Origin: Erythrobacteraceae bacterium CCH12-C2 | GTDB lineage: Bacteria > Pseudomonadota > Alphaproteobacteria > Sphingomonadales > Sphingomonadaceae | Direction: 5' to 3' | Length of the DNA stretch: 64,000 nucleotides | Assembly: GCA_001556995.1 (NCBI GenBank) | Contig: LSKF01000094.1 | Span: 57,761-121,760, forward strand | Part shown: positions 17,923 through 28,056 of the stretch, in pieces | Layout of the letters: each line of letters opens with the position of its first letter | How positions within the stretch are numbered: the stretch's first letter is position 1 | Program-made: the position numbers and the translations under genes | The notes under the pieces: generated by a model | The model's database searches: none | What the model was told of the DNA's origin: nothing | What the model saw: only the letters and a program-made list of their open reading frames with translations

Positions 17923-19845
17923 TCAGCGGTTCAGATCGAAGCGATCCTCAAGGAAGGCGGCAATCCGGCGATACCCATGGACGCGGTTGGCAAGGCGGGC
18001 GATGCCATGGCCTTCGTCGGGGAAGCGCAGATAGGTGACCGTCCCCCCATTGGCCCGAATGCCCTCGACCAGCCGGTCGCTCTCGGTAACCGGATCGCGC
18101 GGATCGTTGGCGCCGTGCATGACCAGCATCGGCGTCTTGATCTTCGCCACGTTGTTGATCGGCGACAGCTTGGCAAAGAAGGCGCGGACCTTGGGATCGG
18201 CTATATCACCGAATTCGAGCTTGTCGGCGGCCTTCAGCCCCGGGCTGGCTTGTTCGAGCGCCGTGACCCAGTCCGATACGGCGACGATCGAGACGCCCGC
18301 CACGAACATGTCAGGGTAGGTGCCGAGCGCCTGATTGGTGAGATAGCCGCCATAGGAGCCTCCGCCCACGGCGATACGGGTGCCGTCGACCCGGCCCGAT
18401 GTGCGCAACCATTCTGCCGCGTCAGCCAGATCACCGACCTCATCGACCTTCTTCTCGCGGTCATTGAGCTGCTCGAACGCCTTACCTTGGCCGGTCGAAC
18501 CGCGATAATTGAAGTCGAGCACGGCAATGCCGCGCGCGACATAATACTGGATGTCCGCCGCAAAGCCTGGCGAGGCATAGGCGCTCGGGCCGCCATGGAT
18601 GCGCATGAACACCGGCGGCTTGCGGCCATCAGGAGCAGGTGCAGGCATATACAGGAGCCCGGTGAGCGGTGCACCGTCGCGCGCGGCGAAGCGCACAGGT
18701 TCGGGCACCACCATCTGCGAAAGGTCGAGCCCGGGCGCATCGGTCGGGACCAGAACACGCGCGCTCGCGCTCTGCGCCGACATATCCCAAACGAGCACTT
18801 GGCCCGCCGTGGTCGGACTGTTGGCGCTGATCAGGAGCACGGGCCGCTCGCCCGCGAACTGGATCGACATGGTGCCCGAAGGGAGGTTCGGCACTGCGAT
18901 GTCGCGTCCGGTGGTCAGATCACGCGCGTGAAGACGGCTGAAACCGGTCTCGATCGTGGTCCAGACGAGCGTGCGGCCATTGGGGCTGAGCGCGACCTGG
19001 CCGATGTCGAAGCCCGGCTTCACAATCGTCTGGAGCCGACCCGTCCCGACGTCGTAAAATGCGATCTCGTGATGGTCCGAGGATTGGTTGGTGGCGAGAT
19101 AAAAGCCGCGCCCGTCGGGAGTCCATGCGATCGAACTGTATTCCGAAATCGTCTTCGGCTGGAAAACGGTCGTCAGCTCGCCGGTCGCGGCGTTGAGCAG
19201 ATGTAGGTCATTGCCTCCGCCCCGGGTCTCGCTGATCGCGATAAGATCACCACCGGGCTGCCATGCGGTTGCGTAAAAGCCGCCTTTGCCTTCGTACACC
19301 ATTCGGCTTTGGCCGGTCTCGACGTCGGTGACATAGATGTCGAAGTCGGCGCCATTACGCTCGGTTGAGGAATAGGCGAAGCGGCGCCGGTCGCGGCTCC
19401 ACACACCGAAGTTGCGGAAGGCGGGCGATTTTTCGACGATGGTGCGCTCGTTCGTGCCGTCGATCGCAAGGAGGTGCATGCCGACGCGCTCATCCCCGTC
19501 GGTGTCAGCGCCGTAGAGCCATTGACCCGCAGGCCCGGACTCCAGCCAGTCAACGCCCGAGCCATAGGTGAGCTGATCGGGGAAGCCGCCGCCCACCGGC
19601 ATGGTCCAGACCTGGGGCGTGCCGGTGATGTCACTGATCCAGGCAACCTGCGTCCCATCTGCAGATAGAACTGCGCCGCGCGGGCTGCGCACCAGCAGGA
19701 AACGGGTAATGTCCGGCTTGCCATCGTGCGCAGGGGCGAGCGAGACGGGCTCTGCCTTCACAATATCCTCGGGCAGCGGGGTTTGCGCTGCGGCTGTGCA
19801 CGCTGCACCGCTCGTCAGCAGCAAGGAAAGGAAAAGGGTCCGCAT
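17923..19845 (-). CDS. S9 family peptidase (prolyl-oligopeptidase/DPP type), exported
   Basis: About 640 residues. The leader MRTLFLSLLLTSGAAC ends in Ala-rich sequence and could be a Sec signal; the Cys makes a weak lipobox possible. The N-terminal two thirds are a WD40/TolB-like propeller. The C-terminal alpha/beta-hydrolase domain shows the triad Ser in GGGSYGGYLTNQ (about residue 495), Asp in GANDPRDPV and His in DEGHGIAR. ATG 19845 has GGAG 5 bases upstream; the preceding ATG 19848 is too close. It cleaves short peptides, often after Pro. It runs convergently to DUF2891, fitting a peptide-scavenging neighbourhood with the tricorn protease. Confidence 0.93.
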   Translation of the reverse strand: MRTLFLSLLLTSGAACTAAAQTPLPEDIVKAEPVSLAPAHDGKPDITRFLLVRSPRGAVLSADGTQVAWISDITGTPQVWTMPVGGGFPDQLTYGSGVDWLESGPAGQWLYGADTDGDERVGMHLLAIDGTNERTIVEKSPAFRNFGVWSRDRRRFAYSSTERNGADFDIYVTDVETGQSRMVYEGKGGFYATAWQPGGDLIAISETRGGGNDLHLLNAATGELTTVFQPKTISEYSSIAWTPDGRGFYLATNQSSDHHEIAFYDVGTGRLQTIVKPGFDIGQVALSPNGRTLVWTTIETGFSRLHARDLTTGRDIAVPNLPSGTMSIQFAGERPVLLISANSPTTAGQVLVWDMSAQSASARVLVPTDAPGLDLSQMVVPEPVRFAARDGAPLTGLLYMPAPAPDGRKPPVFMRIHGGPSAYASPGFAADIQYYVARGIAVLDFNYRGSTGQGKAFEQLNDREKKVDEVGDLADAAEWLRTSGRVDGTRIAVGGGSYGGYLTNQALGTYPDMFVAGVSIVAVSDWVTALEQASPGLKAADKLEFGDIADPKVRAFFAKLSPINNVAKIKTPMLVMHGANDPRDPVTESDRLVEGIRANGGTVTYLRFPDEGHGIARLANRVHGYRRIAAFLEDRFDLNR

Positions 19846-20047
19846 CATGGGCTCCGTAATCTTATGGGCGCAGCGGGGAGGCGTAAGGCCGCTGCCTGAT
19901 GGGGGCAAGGCCTAGCCCAACGCGGACGCGAAGGCGAGGCGGGATGGTGATCCGGTGCGTTAAACTGCTTGATCGGTGGCAGACCTTGCGTGTTTAGCTG
20001 AGGAACGGGGCCGGCATCATTTCCGCCGTGCGATGGAGACACGTTTG

Positions 20048-20575
20048 ATGGGCCGCACTTTGCGTCTGATACACTATTGGCTGACGGCGTTCACACTCGT
20101 CACGGTCGCTGTAGTCGCGATCACCGGCGTGCTGCTGGCGCTTAAGAAAGATTTCGACGTCCTTCAGCCTCCTACCGCTTCTGCCAGCGCGCCCGGCCTG
20201 CCTGCGACGCCGCTCGATCGGCTGCTTGAGGCCGTTGCGAAACACTCGGGCGACGCTGAGCTGAGCTGGCAGAGCGTCGACCGCATCGACGTCCGCCCGG
20301 ATGATGGCCTTGCCAAGGTCATTCTCAACGACCGCACCGAGTATCAGGTTGATCTGCACACGCTCGAAGTGCTCCAGACCGGCTATCGCACCTCCGATTT
20401 CCTCGAAACGCTCCACGATTTCAGCGCGCTGGGCAGTTGGGGGAAATATTTGCTGTCGCTGCCCACCGGGATCGCGCTGCTCGTGCTGTGGGGCACAGGG
20501 GCTTACATGTTCATCAAGCCGCTGCTGGTGAAGCGGCGCAAACGCCTTGCCAAGGCGTCCGCCCGTTCAATCTGA
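20048..20575 (+). CDS. PepSY-domain inner-membrane protein
   Basis: About 175 residues: an N-terminal membrane helix after MGRTLRLIHYWLTAFTL, a periplasmic PepSY-type domain (about 60-120, with VILNDRTEYQVDLHTLEVL), a segment with conserved His (LETLHDFSALG), and a second helix before a basic tail. The layout is that of a short PiuB/PepSY-TM protein; larger relatives act in iron-chelate reduction. ATG 20048 has GGAG at 9 bases; ATG 20033 is possible. Stands alone between the divergent S9 peptidase gene and the convergent BNR protein gene. Confidence 0.8.
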   Translation: MGRTLRLIHYWLTAFTLVTVAVVAITGVLLALKKDFDVLQPPTASASAPGLPATPLDRLLEAVAKHSGDAELSWQSVDRIDVRPDDGLAKVILNDRTEYQVDLHTLEVLQTGYRTSDFLETLHDFSALGSWGKYLLSLPTGIALLVLWGTGAYMFIKPLLVKRRKRLAKASARSI

Positions 20576-20629
20576 TTGAAGCGCCGCTCGCAAAGCGATC
20601 CCAGAGCCTTACGTCCTGCACCCTTGCGC

Positions 20630-23600
20630 TTAGTCAGCAGGCGGCGGGACCGCGAGCGGACGACGGACTATCTTCGCCAGTCCCGCCGCTTCAAGCTGAG
20701 CGTTGAGCTTTGGCAGGCTCGTCGCAATCGCTGCGTCAAGCGCCGTCAGCCGCGCATCGAGTTCGCCCGACAAGGTGGCAAAGACCGCCAAGGTCTGGTC
20801 GGTCGGCCGCGCCTCGGCGCTTTCGGCCACTCCAATCAGTCCAGCGAGCTTGTCGTTCAGCATGATCGGATAGTTGAGCGGGTCCTGACGCGAGCGGTTG
20901 CGCACCTGATAGAGCTGGCCCTCGATGGCGCTGAGCTCAGCGTCGAACGCCGCGAGCACGGCGCGCAGTGCCGCATTGGCGGAGGGGCTAGCGGCGGCAG
21001 TCTGCTCCTTGATCCCGCGGATCAACAGCACAGCCTGGTTCGCCTCGCTCACCCGCTTGCTGACCTTGGTCGCAAAATCGAACCGGGCGACGAGGTCGTC
21101 CTGTGTGATCCCGACAAGGCGCGGATCGGAGCGGATCTCGAACGGCTGAGTGAAGACCTCGCCATCGACCGTCAGACGCACCTGATACTGGCCGGGCAGC
21201 GCAGCGATGCCGCCGTTGCGGCTGGTCCACAGGATCAGCCCGGGAAAATCGGTAAAGCCGGGGTGATGCATCTTCCAAACGAAGCGGTTGAGACCGGGCT
21301 TCATCGTCGTGGTTGGCGCCGGGCGCGGCTTGAAGGGATCATCGGCGTCCTGCTCGTCCTTGTCGTCTTTCTTCTTCGGATCGACAGGTTTACCGGCAAA
21401 GCTCTGGATCAGCGCGCCATCGGGCCCGATGATGTCAAGCGCCAGCTGATTGGGCTGCGCGGGCAGGAAATAGTCGATGGCCACGCCCTCATCGACATCG
21501 CGCACCGCAGGCGAAGGCGCGAACAGGCGCTTGCTGCGGTCTTTGCCATCGCCAAGCTGGCGCAGCACGCCGATATTGTCGAGCACCCAGAATGATCGGC
21601 CGTGGGTGGCGATCACCAGATCATTGTCGGTCACTGCAAGATCGGAGACCTGCACCGCGGGCAGGTTGCGTTGCAGCTTGCTCCAGCTTTTGCCTGCATC
21701 GAACGACACCCAGACGCCGCGTTCGGTGCCGAGATAGAGCAGGCCCGGGCGCTTGGTATCTTCCCTGATGCTGCGCGCCATTTCATCGGCAGGAATGCCG
21801 GCAATGATCGGTGTCCAGCTGCGGCCGTAATCACTCGTCTTCATCACATAGGGCGCAAAGTCGCCGAGCAGGTGCCGGTGGCCGGTGAGATAGGCGGTGC
21901 CATCAGCGTGCGGCGAATCCTCGATCGTGGTGATCTTGAGGTTCGCGGGCAGGGCCTTGGGGGTGACATTCGACCAACTCGCCCCGCCATCGCGGGTGAG
22001 ATGCACCAGGCCATCATCCGAGCCAGCCCAGATCACCCCACGCTCGCGCCGCGACGGTGCCAGCGCGAAGACCGTGGCATAGGTTTCAACCCCTGTCTGG
22101 TCGAGCGTGATCGGCCCGCCCGATGCACCGAGCGTCTTGGGGTCGGCGCGGGTCAGGTCGGGGCTGATCCGCTCCCAGCTCTGCCCCTGATCGCGGGTGC
22201 GCCAGACATGCTGCGAGGTGACATAGAGGCTCGTGGGATCGTGCGGATCGAACACGATGGGAAAGGTCCACTGGAACCGCTCGCGAATCTCGCTCGCCGA
22301 ATAGCCCATCGGGTTGTCGGGATAGACATTGATCGCGCGGCTCTGGCCGGTCGCACGGTCGTAGCGGTCGAGCGTGCCGCCATAACTCCCCGAATAGAAG
22401 ATTTCGGGATTGGCGGGATCATTGGTGACATAGCCGCTTTCGCCGCCGCCCGCGGCAAAGCCATATTGGCCGCCGAGCGCGTTGACATGCCGCCAATCGC
22501 GCGAGGGCACGCAGATGGTCGAGTTATCCTGCTGCCCGCCGCAGACGAAATAGGGGAAATGGTTGCTAATCGACACGCGGTACATTTGCGCGGTCGCATA
22601 ATTCTGCCGCGTCCAGCTCTCGCCGCCGTTGACACTCACATTGGCACCGCCGTCGTTGGCCTCGATCATCCGCTGGTTATCATTGGGGTCGATCCACAGA
22701 TCGTGATTGTCCGAATGCGGTGTCTTGATTTTGGTCAGGGTCTTGCCCGCATCGTCCGAGCGGAAGAACTCGACATTGAGGGCATAGACCCGGTCCTTCA
22801 CCTTGGGATCGGCGACCACCCGCGAATAATAGAACGAGCGTTGGCGCAGATCGCCGCTGTCATTGGTGCGCCGCCAGCTCGCTCCGGCATCATCGGAAAC
22901 ATAAAGCCCGCCCTCGCTGGCGTGCTCAATCATCGCGTACACGCGGGTGGCATCGACGGGCGAGACGCTGACCCCGATCTTTCCGATGAGGCCGGTCTGC
23001 GGCATGCCCGGCATGCGCGTCAGCTCCGTCCAGCTTTCACCGCCATCATTGCTGCGAAACAACCCGCTGCCGGGGCCGCCCGAGCTCATCCCCCAGGGCT
23101 TGCGCCAGGCCTCCCACAGGGCCGCGTAAAGCGTGGCCGGGTTGTTCGGATCAATCGAGATGTCGACCGCGCCGGTCTTGGCATCCCGGAACAGAACCTT
23201 GCGCCACGCCTTGCCGCCATCGGTGGTCTTGAAGACGCCGCGTTCGGGATTGGGCTCGCCGTAATGCCCAAAGCCCGCAACATAGGCGGTATCGCAATCC
23301 TTCGGATCGATCCGCACTCGCGCAAAATTCTGCACATCAGCAAGACCAATCTTGGTCCAGGTCTTGCCAGCATCAACCGACTTCCACACGCCGTTGCCGG
23401 GCAGGATGTTGCCGCGCAGCTGCGTCTCGCCGGTGGTGAGATAGACGATATCGGGGTTGGCCTCGCACACCGCAACGCCGCCCACAGCGGCCGTATCAAG
23501 CTTGCCGTCGGTCACCGGTTTCCAGGTTAAGCCGCTATCGGTCGTCTTCCACAGGCCGCCGCCCACTGCCGTGAAATAATATTCATGCGGGCGCGCTGCC

Positions 23601-23806
23601 GAGCCTGTTGCCGAAATCGATCGGCCGCCGCGATCGGGACCGATATTGCGCCAGTTGAGCGAGGTAAAAAACGCTTGCTCATCGTCCGGGAGCCGGGTTT
23701 CCTCGCTCGCTTCGGCGGGTTGCTGATCCTTAGCATCCTGCGCCAGCGCGGCAGTGCCCGCCAACAAAACCCAAGCAAGGCCAATGACCCCTGGCAAATT
23801 CTTCAT
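20630..23806 (-). CDS. Large exported BNR/VPS10-like beta-propeller protein
   Basis: A 1058-residue protein with a Sec signal (LPGVIGLAWVLLAGTAALAQ). Most of it is sialidase/VPS10-type propeller with repeated Asp-box motifs: KTTDSGLTW, KSVDAGKTW, KTTDGGKAW, RSNDGGESW, RTRDQGQSW and SFDAGKSW. The C-terminal third has a Lys/Asp-rich linker and a helical domain. Such proteins are often labelled glycosyl hydrolase, but no sialidase catalytic set (Arg triad, FRIP) is evident, so a binding or scaffold role in the periplasm is just as likely. Single gene, facing the PepSY gene. Confidence 0.85.
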   Translation of the reverse strand: MKNLPGVIGLAWVLLAGTAALAQDAKDQQPAEASEETRLPDDEQAFFTSLNWRNIGPDRGGRSISATGSAARPHEYYFTAVGGGLWKTTDSGLTWKPVTDGKLDTAAVGGVAVCEANPDIVYLTTGETQLRGNILPGNGVWKSVDAGKTWTKIGLADVQNFARVRIDPKDCDTAYVAGFGHYGEPNPERGVFKTTDGGKAWRKVLFRDAKTGAVDISIDPNNPATLYAALWEAWRKPWGMSSGGPGSGLFRSNDGGESWTELTRMPGMPQTGLIGKIGVSVSPVDATRVYAMIEHASEGGLYVSDDAGASWRRTNDSGDLRQRSFYYSRVVADPKVKDRVYALNVEFFRSDDAGKTLTKIKTPHSDNHDLWIDPNDNQRMIEANDGGANVSVNGGESWTRQNYATAQMYRVSISNHFPYFVCGGQQDNSTICVPSRDWRHVNALGGQYGFAAGGGESGYVTNDPANPEIFYSGSYGGTLDRYDRATGQSRAINVYPDNPMGYSASEIRERFQWTFPIVFDPHDPTSLYVTSQHVWRTRDQGQSWERISPDLTRADPKTLGASGGPITLDQTGVETYATVFALAPSRRERGVIWAGSDDGLVHLTRDGGASWSNVTPKALPANLKITTIEDSPHADGTAYLTGHRHLLGDFAPYVMKTSDYGRSWTPIIAGIPADEMARSIREDTKRPGLLYLGTERGVWVSFDAGKSWSKLQRNLPAVQVSDLAVTDNDLVIATHGRSFWVLDNIGVLRQLGDGKDRSKRLFAPSPAVRDVDEGVAIDYFLPAQPNQLALDIIGPDGALIQSFAGKPVDPKKKDDKDEQDADDPFKPRPAPTTTMKPGLNRFVWKMHHPGFTDFPGLILWTSRNGGIAALPGQYQVRLTVDGEVFTQPFEIRSDPRLVGITQDDLVARFDFATKVSKRVSEANQAVLLIRGIKEQTAAASPSANAALRAVLAAFDAELSAIEGQLYQVRNRSRQDPLNYPIMLNDKLAGLIGVAESAEARPTDQTLAVFATLSGELDARLTALDAAIATSLPKLNAQLEAAGLAKIVRRPLAVPPPAD

Positions 23807-24301
23807 GTGTTTCCCCGTTTTTCCCGATTGCGTGAGATCTCGCTCGCGTAACGGATGTATCCGTCTGGTTATCTTCCAACGACCATCGTGCTCGATTTCT
23901 AAAAAGGATGGAAAATCAAAAATTTGAAGCGAAAAATCTTCTGCCCTTGTGCGATGGCCCAGCGGGGAATTGAGCTAGGCCTTCGAAGTCCGAGCCGGGG
24001 CGCATTGAATGCGTAATCCATCGCTTTCGGGCGAACAATAGCCGTCGTTCGGGAACCGTCCCGATTGCGCTGCTCTGCGAGACTGCTCAGATGGGCGGCA
24101 AGTGGGAGACAACTGGCAAAACCAGCCCTTCATCCGCCCACAGCGCGTTTCTTTCGACGAAAGGCGTTGGTCGAATGGTTTCGCCAAACGGTTTGACCAT
24201 CTTACCGGCAGTGGGCATGTAACCCGTCTTTCGGAATGCAAATGCCGGATGACTCCCATATCTCCGGATAGGGGTGATCGGGCGCCCAGGGGAGTATTCA
24301 C
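23807..24301. other. Intergenic region between the BNR protein and the TldD operon
   Basis: About 495 bases between divergent genes. The section 23895-23960 is clearly more AT-rich than the surroundings and may hold promoter or UP-element sequence. The only firm signal is GGGGAG just before the GTG start of the TldD gene. No terminator, RNA gene or gene fragment was recognised. Confidence 0.5.
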
Positions 24302-25936
24302 GTGGATAGACGCGATTTTCTGGCGTTAAGCACCTTTTTTACAGGTGTGGCGCTGACGCCTTCGGTGTTTGGCAAAGCGATCGCGGCTGACCAGCTGCAA
24401 GACGCGATTGATATCGCGGTCAAGAAGCGGCTCGCCGATGCGGCGCTCGCGGCGGCGACGGCGGCGGGGGCCAGCTATTGTGACGTGCGCGTGGGCCGGT
24501 ATCTGCGCCAGTTCGTGATTACCCGCGAACGCAATGTCGAAAACATCGTCAACACCGAGTCGTCCGGCACTGGCGTGCGCGTGATCGCCGATGGGTCGTG
24601 GGGCTTTGCTGCGACCAATGAATTGACCGAGGATGCCGTCGCCAAGGCTGCGCGCGAGGCGACCGCGATTGCCAAGGCCAATGCCCGGGTGACGATCAAT
24701 CCGGTCAAGCTTGCCCCGACACCCGGTGTGGGTGAGGTGGCTTGGCGCACCCCGATCAAGAAAAACGCCATGGACGTGCCGATCGCCGACAAGGTCGATC
24801 TGCTGATGTCGGTCAATGATGCGGCGCTGAATGCCGGAGCGAGCTTCGTCAATTCGCTGCTGTTCCTCGTCAATGAGCAGAAATACTTCGCGTCGACCGA
24901 TGGCTCCTACATTGATCAGGACGTGCACCGGATCTGGGCGCCGCTGACGGTAACGGCGGTCGACAAGTCGACCGGCAAGTTCCGCTCGCGCGAAGGCCTG
25001 TCGGCACCGATGGGCTTGGGCTGGGAATACATGGATGGCCGGCCCGAGGACAAGTTCGTGCTGTCCAACGGTCTGACGACCTACGGCAAGTCCTACGACA
25101 TGAAGGAAGATGCCATCGCGGCAGCGCAGAACGCGCAGGAAAAGCTCAAGGCGCCTTCAGTGAAGCCGGGCAAGTATGATCTGGTGCTCGATCCCAACCA
25201 CTTGGGCCTGACCATCCACGAAAGCGTCGGCCACCCGCTCGAACTCGATCGCGTGCTCGGTTACGAGGCCAATTACGCGGGCACCAGCTTTGCCACCATG
25301 GACAAGCGCGATGCCGCGTTCAAGTACGGCAGCGAAATCGTGAACCTGTTCGCTGACAAGACCCAGCCCGGCTCGCTCGGCGCGGTCGGATATGACGACG
25401 AGGGCGTCAAGACCAAGCGCTGGGATCTGGTGAAGGACGGCATTCTGGTCGACTACCAGACGATCCGCGATCAGGCCCACATCGTCGGGAAGGACGAGTC
25501 CGATGGCTGCTGCTACGCCGACAGCTGGTCGAGCGTGCAGTTCCAGCGCATGGCCAACGTCAGCCTCGCGCCGGGCAAGGTCAAGATGACCCCCGAGGAC
25601 ATGATCGCAGGCGTCGAAAACGGGATCTACATCTCCGGCCGCGGTTCCTTCTCGATCGATCAGCAGCGTTATAATGCGCAGTTCGGCGGGACGGTGTTCT
25701 ACGAGATCAAGAACGGCAAGCTTGGCCCGATGATCGAGGATGTCGCCTACCAGATGCGCACGCCCGAGTTCTGGGGGGCGTGCTCGGCGATCTGCGATGA
25801 AAGTGATTATCGCATGTTCGGCTCGTTCTTCGATGGGAAAGGGCAGCCGAGTCAGGTTTCGGCGGTCAGCCATGGTTCGTCGACCACGCGGTTCGACGGC
25901 ATCAACGTTATCAACACCGCCCGGTCGCTGGGCTGA
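24302..25936 (+). CDS. TldD-family metallopeptidase with a Tat signal
   Basis: A 544-residue protein starting at GTG 24302 (GGGGAG 8 bases upstream). It opens with RRDFLALSTFFTGVALT, a twin-arginine signal, which is unusual because classical TldD is cytoplasmic. The zinc-binding HESVGH motif lies near residue 305 and conserved Cys-containing segments (GCCYADSW; CSAICDES) follow, as in active TldD. In TldD/TldE heterodimers this subunit carries the metal and cleaves unfolded peptides. First gene of an unbroken operon with a TldE partner, DUF4159, MoxR, DUF58 and BatA-like genes. Confidence 0.92.
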   Translation: MDRRDFLALSTFFTGVALTPSVFGKAIAADQLQDAIDIAVKKRLADAALAAATAAGASYCDVRVGRYLRQFVITRERNVENIVNTESSGTGVRVIADGSWGFAATNELTEDAVAKAAREATAIAKANARVTINPVKLAPTPGVGEVAWRTPIKKNAMDVPIADKVDLLMSVNDAALNAGASFVNSLLFLVNEQKYFASTDGSYIDQDVHRIWAPLTVTAVDKSTGKFRSREGLSAPMGLGWEYMDGRPEDKFVLSNGLTTYGKSYDMKEDAIAAAQNAQEKLKAPSVKPGKYDLVLDPNHLGLTIHESVGHPLELDRVLGYEANYAGTSFATMDKRDAAFKYGSEIVNLFADKTQPGSLGAVGYDDEGVKTKRWDLVKDGILVDYQTIRDQAHIVGKDESDGCCYADSWSSVQFQRMANVSLAPGKVKMTPEDMIAGVENGIYISGRGSFSIDQQRYNAQFGGTVFYEIKNGKLGPMIEDVAYQMRTPEFWGACSAICDESDYRMFGSFFDGKGQPSQVSAVSHGSSTTRFDGINVINTARSLG

Positions 25937-25959
25937 GCCCTCGCGCAGGAGAAGCATTC

Positions 25960-27282
25960 ATGAGCATTCTTTCAGAAGCGGAAGCCAAGGCGATCCTCGA
26001 TAAGGTGATTGCCTTTTCGACCGGCGACCAAACCATCGCGCAATTGGGCGGCGGCATTAGCGGCAATGTCCGCTTTGCGCGCAACGACATCTCCACCTCG
26101 GGCATTGTTGATCAGACCGAGCTTGCGGTGCAGGTCGCCTTTGGGAAACGGGTTGGCACGGCCACCATCAACCAGTTCGATGACGCCTCGCTTGAGCGGG
26201 TCGTGCGCCGGGCCGAAAGCCTCGCGAAGCTGGCCCCGGAAAACCCCGAATTCATGCCGGCCGTGGGCAAGCAGACGTACCGCGCGACCGATACCTTCAG
26301 CGAAGCGACCGCGGCCCTGACGGCTGAGGCCCGCGCCAAGATCGCCGAAACCTCGATCCTCCCCTGCCGCGAACGCAATCTGATTGCGGCAGGCTTCCTT
26401 GAGGATGGGCAGTCGTTCTTTGCCCATGCCAACTCGAACGGCAATTTCGGCTATCAGCGCTCGACCGTGGCGGACTACACCTGCACCGTCCGGACCGAAG
26501 ATGGTCGCGGGTCGGGCTGGGTCGCCAGCAATGTTCAGGACATCGCGCAATTCGACGCGGCGCAAGACATCCAGATCGCGATGCGCAAGGCGGCTGCTTC
26601 GGTCGATGCCAAGGCGCTGGAGCCCGGCAAGTATACCGTTATTCTCGAACCGGCGGCTGCATCGGGCCTCATCAGTTTCATGATGAACTTCTTCGACGCG
26701 CGTTCGGCCGATGAAGGGCGCAGCTTCCTCAGCAAGCAGGGCGGCGGCAACAAGATCGGCGAGCAGATCATGGATCCGCGCGTCAATATCTACACCGATC
26801 CCTGGAACTCCGATGTGCCCGTTCTGCCGTGGGATGGCGATGGCCTGCCGCGCGAGCGCACCAAGATCATCGATGCGGGCAAGGTCGCCAATCTCGAATA
26901 TTCGCGGTACTGGGCGTCCAAGCAGGGCAAGCCCGAGACCGCAGGCTGGGGCAACACGATCATGGAGGGCGGCACCAAGTCGACCGCAGACATGATCGCC
27001 AGCACCGAGCGGGGCGTGCTGGTGACGCGCACGTGGTATATCCGCATGGTCGATCCGCAGACCGTGCTGCTCACCGGCCTGACCCGCGATGGCACCTTCT
27101 ACATCGAAAACGGGCAGCTGAAGTATCCGATCAAGAACTTCCGCTTCAACGAAAGCCCGGTGATCATGCTCAACAACATTGAAGAGCTGGGCCGGTCGGT
27201 TCGTGTCGAGGGCGGGAACCTGATGATCCCGGCAATGAAGATCCGCGATTTCACCTTCACTTCGCTGTCGGACGCTGTCTGA
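25960..27282 (+). CDS. TldE/PmbA-family protein, partner of the upstream TldD
   Basis: A 440-residue protein of the PmbA/TldE fold. It lacks an HExxxH motif, as expected for the non-catalytic TldE subunit. Recognisable segments include RFARNDISTSG, PGKYTVILEPAAAS and IMEGGTKSTADMI. Unlike the upstream TldD it has no signal peptide (starts MSILSEAEAKAILDK), so if the pair works in the periplasm this subunit would have to be carried out as a Tat hitchhiker. AGGAG lies upstream of the ATG; the gap to tldD is 23 bases. Confidence 0.9.
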   Translation: MSILSEAEAKAILDKVIAFSTGDQTIAQLGGGISGNVRFARNDISTSGIVDQTELAVQVAFGKRVGTATINQFDDASLERVVRRAESLAKLAPENPEFMPAVGKQTYRATDTFSEATAALTAEARAKIAETSILPCRERNLIAAGFLEDGQSFFAHANSNGNFGYQRSTVADYTCTVRTEDGRGSGWVASNVQDIAQFDAAQDIQIAMRKAAASVDAKALEPGKYTVILEPAAASGLISFMMNFFDARSADEGRSFLSKQGGGNKIGEQIMDPRVNIYTDPWNSDVPVLPWDGDGLPRERTKIIDAGKVANLEYSRYWASKQGKPETAGWGNTIMEGGTKSTADMIASTERGVLVTRTWYIRMVDPQTVLLTGLTRDGTFYIENGQLKYPIKNFRFNESPVIMLNNIEELGRSVRVEGGNLMIPAMKIRDFTFTSLSDAV

Positions 27283-27309
27283 GGCAACACCAATGCAGGC
27301 GCGGGTAAC

Positions 27310-28044
27310 GTGAGCAAGAGAGCCATTACCCGCGCCAGTTTTCTGCGTTTGGCAGGAGCCGGGCTTGCCACTGCGTTGCTCGGCAGTCCTCTGCGCGCCG
27401 TTCAGCAGCCCACCGGTGGTGCTGCGGGCGGGTATGATTTCTGGTTCACCCGGCTGAGGTACAATTCGGGTGACTGGGATGTCGATCAGCGCATGCCCGC
27501 GAACCTGATCACGTCCTTGATCGATTACACCAACCTTCGGGTCGATCCCAAGGAGCATGTGGTTGACCTCAGTGATCCGAGGGTGCTCTCAGCGCCCTTT
27601 TGCTACCTTGCCGGGCACAAGGCGGTCGAGTTTTCGCAGGCCGAGCGCCGCAATTTCGAGCGCTATGTGAGGAACGGCGGGTTCGTGTTCGTCGATGATT
27701 GCAACCACGACATCGACGGCCTGTTCGCCAAATCGTTCGAAGCCCAGATGGCGAGCATTTTCGGAGGCGATGCGCTGAAGAAGCTGCCCAAAGACCATCC
27801 GGTCTATACCAGCTTTTTCAAATTCACCGGACCGCCCGCGACCTCTTTCGAGCTTAACGGATGGGGCGATGACCTCATTCACGATTACCTCAAGGGCATT
27901 ACCATCAATGGCCGCTTGGGTCTGCTTTACAGCAACAAGGATTATGGCTGTGAGTGGGATTACGACTGGCGCAACAAGCGCTTCCTTGCGGACGACAATA
28001 CGCGCTTCGGCGTGAATATCGTCATGTATGCGCTCACCAATTAA
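27310..28044 (+). CDS. DUF4159-domain exported protein
   Basis: A 244-residue protein starting at GTG. The leader ITRASFLRLAGAGLATALLG has a Tat-like layout but only one arginine at the motif, so Tat or Sec export are both possible. The body matches DUF4159, a glutamine-amidotransferase-like/ThuA-like fold: FWFTRLRYNSGDWD, YVRNGGFVFVDDCNHD and LGLLYSNKDYGCEWDYD. DUF4159 proteins recur next to MoxR, DUF58 and BatA genes. Role unknown; probably a periplasmic component of the MoxR-linked complex. Confidence 0.85.
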   Translation: MSKRAITRASFLRLAGAGLATALLGSPLRAVQQPTGGAAGGYDFWFTRLRYNSGDWDVDQRMPANLITSLIDYTNLRVDPKEHVVDLSDPRVLSAPFCYLAGHKAVEFSQAERRNFERYVRNGGFVFVDDCNHDIDGLFAKSFEAQMASIFGGDALKKLPKDHPVYTSFFKFTGPPATSFELNGWGDDLIHDYLKGITINGRLGLLYSNKDYGCEWDYDWRNKRFLADDNTRFGVNIVMYALTN

Positions 28045-28056
28045 GGGTTTGAAACC

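Noticed and set aside
21602-23530. 642-codon plus-strand frame opposite the BNR protein
   Set aside because: Shadow frame; the minus strand shows a signal peptide and repeated Asp boxes.
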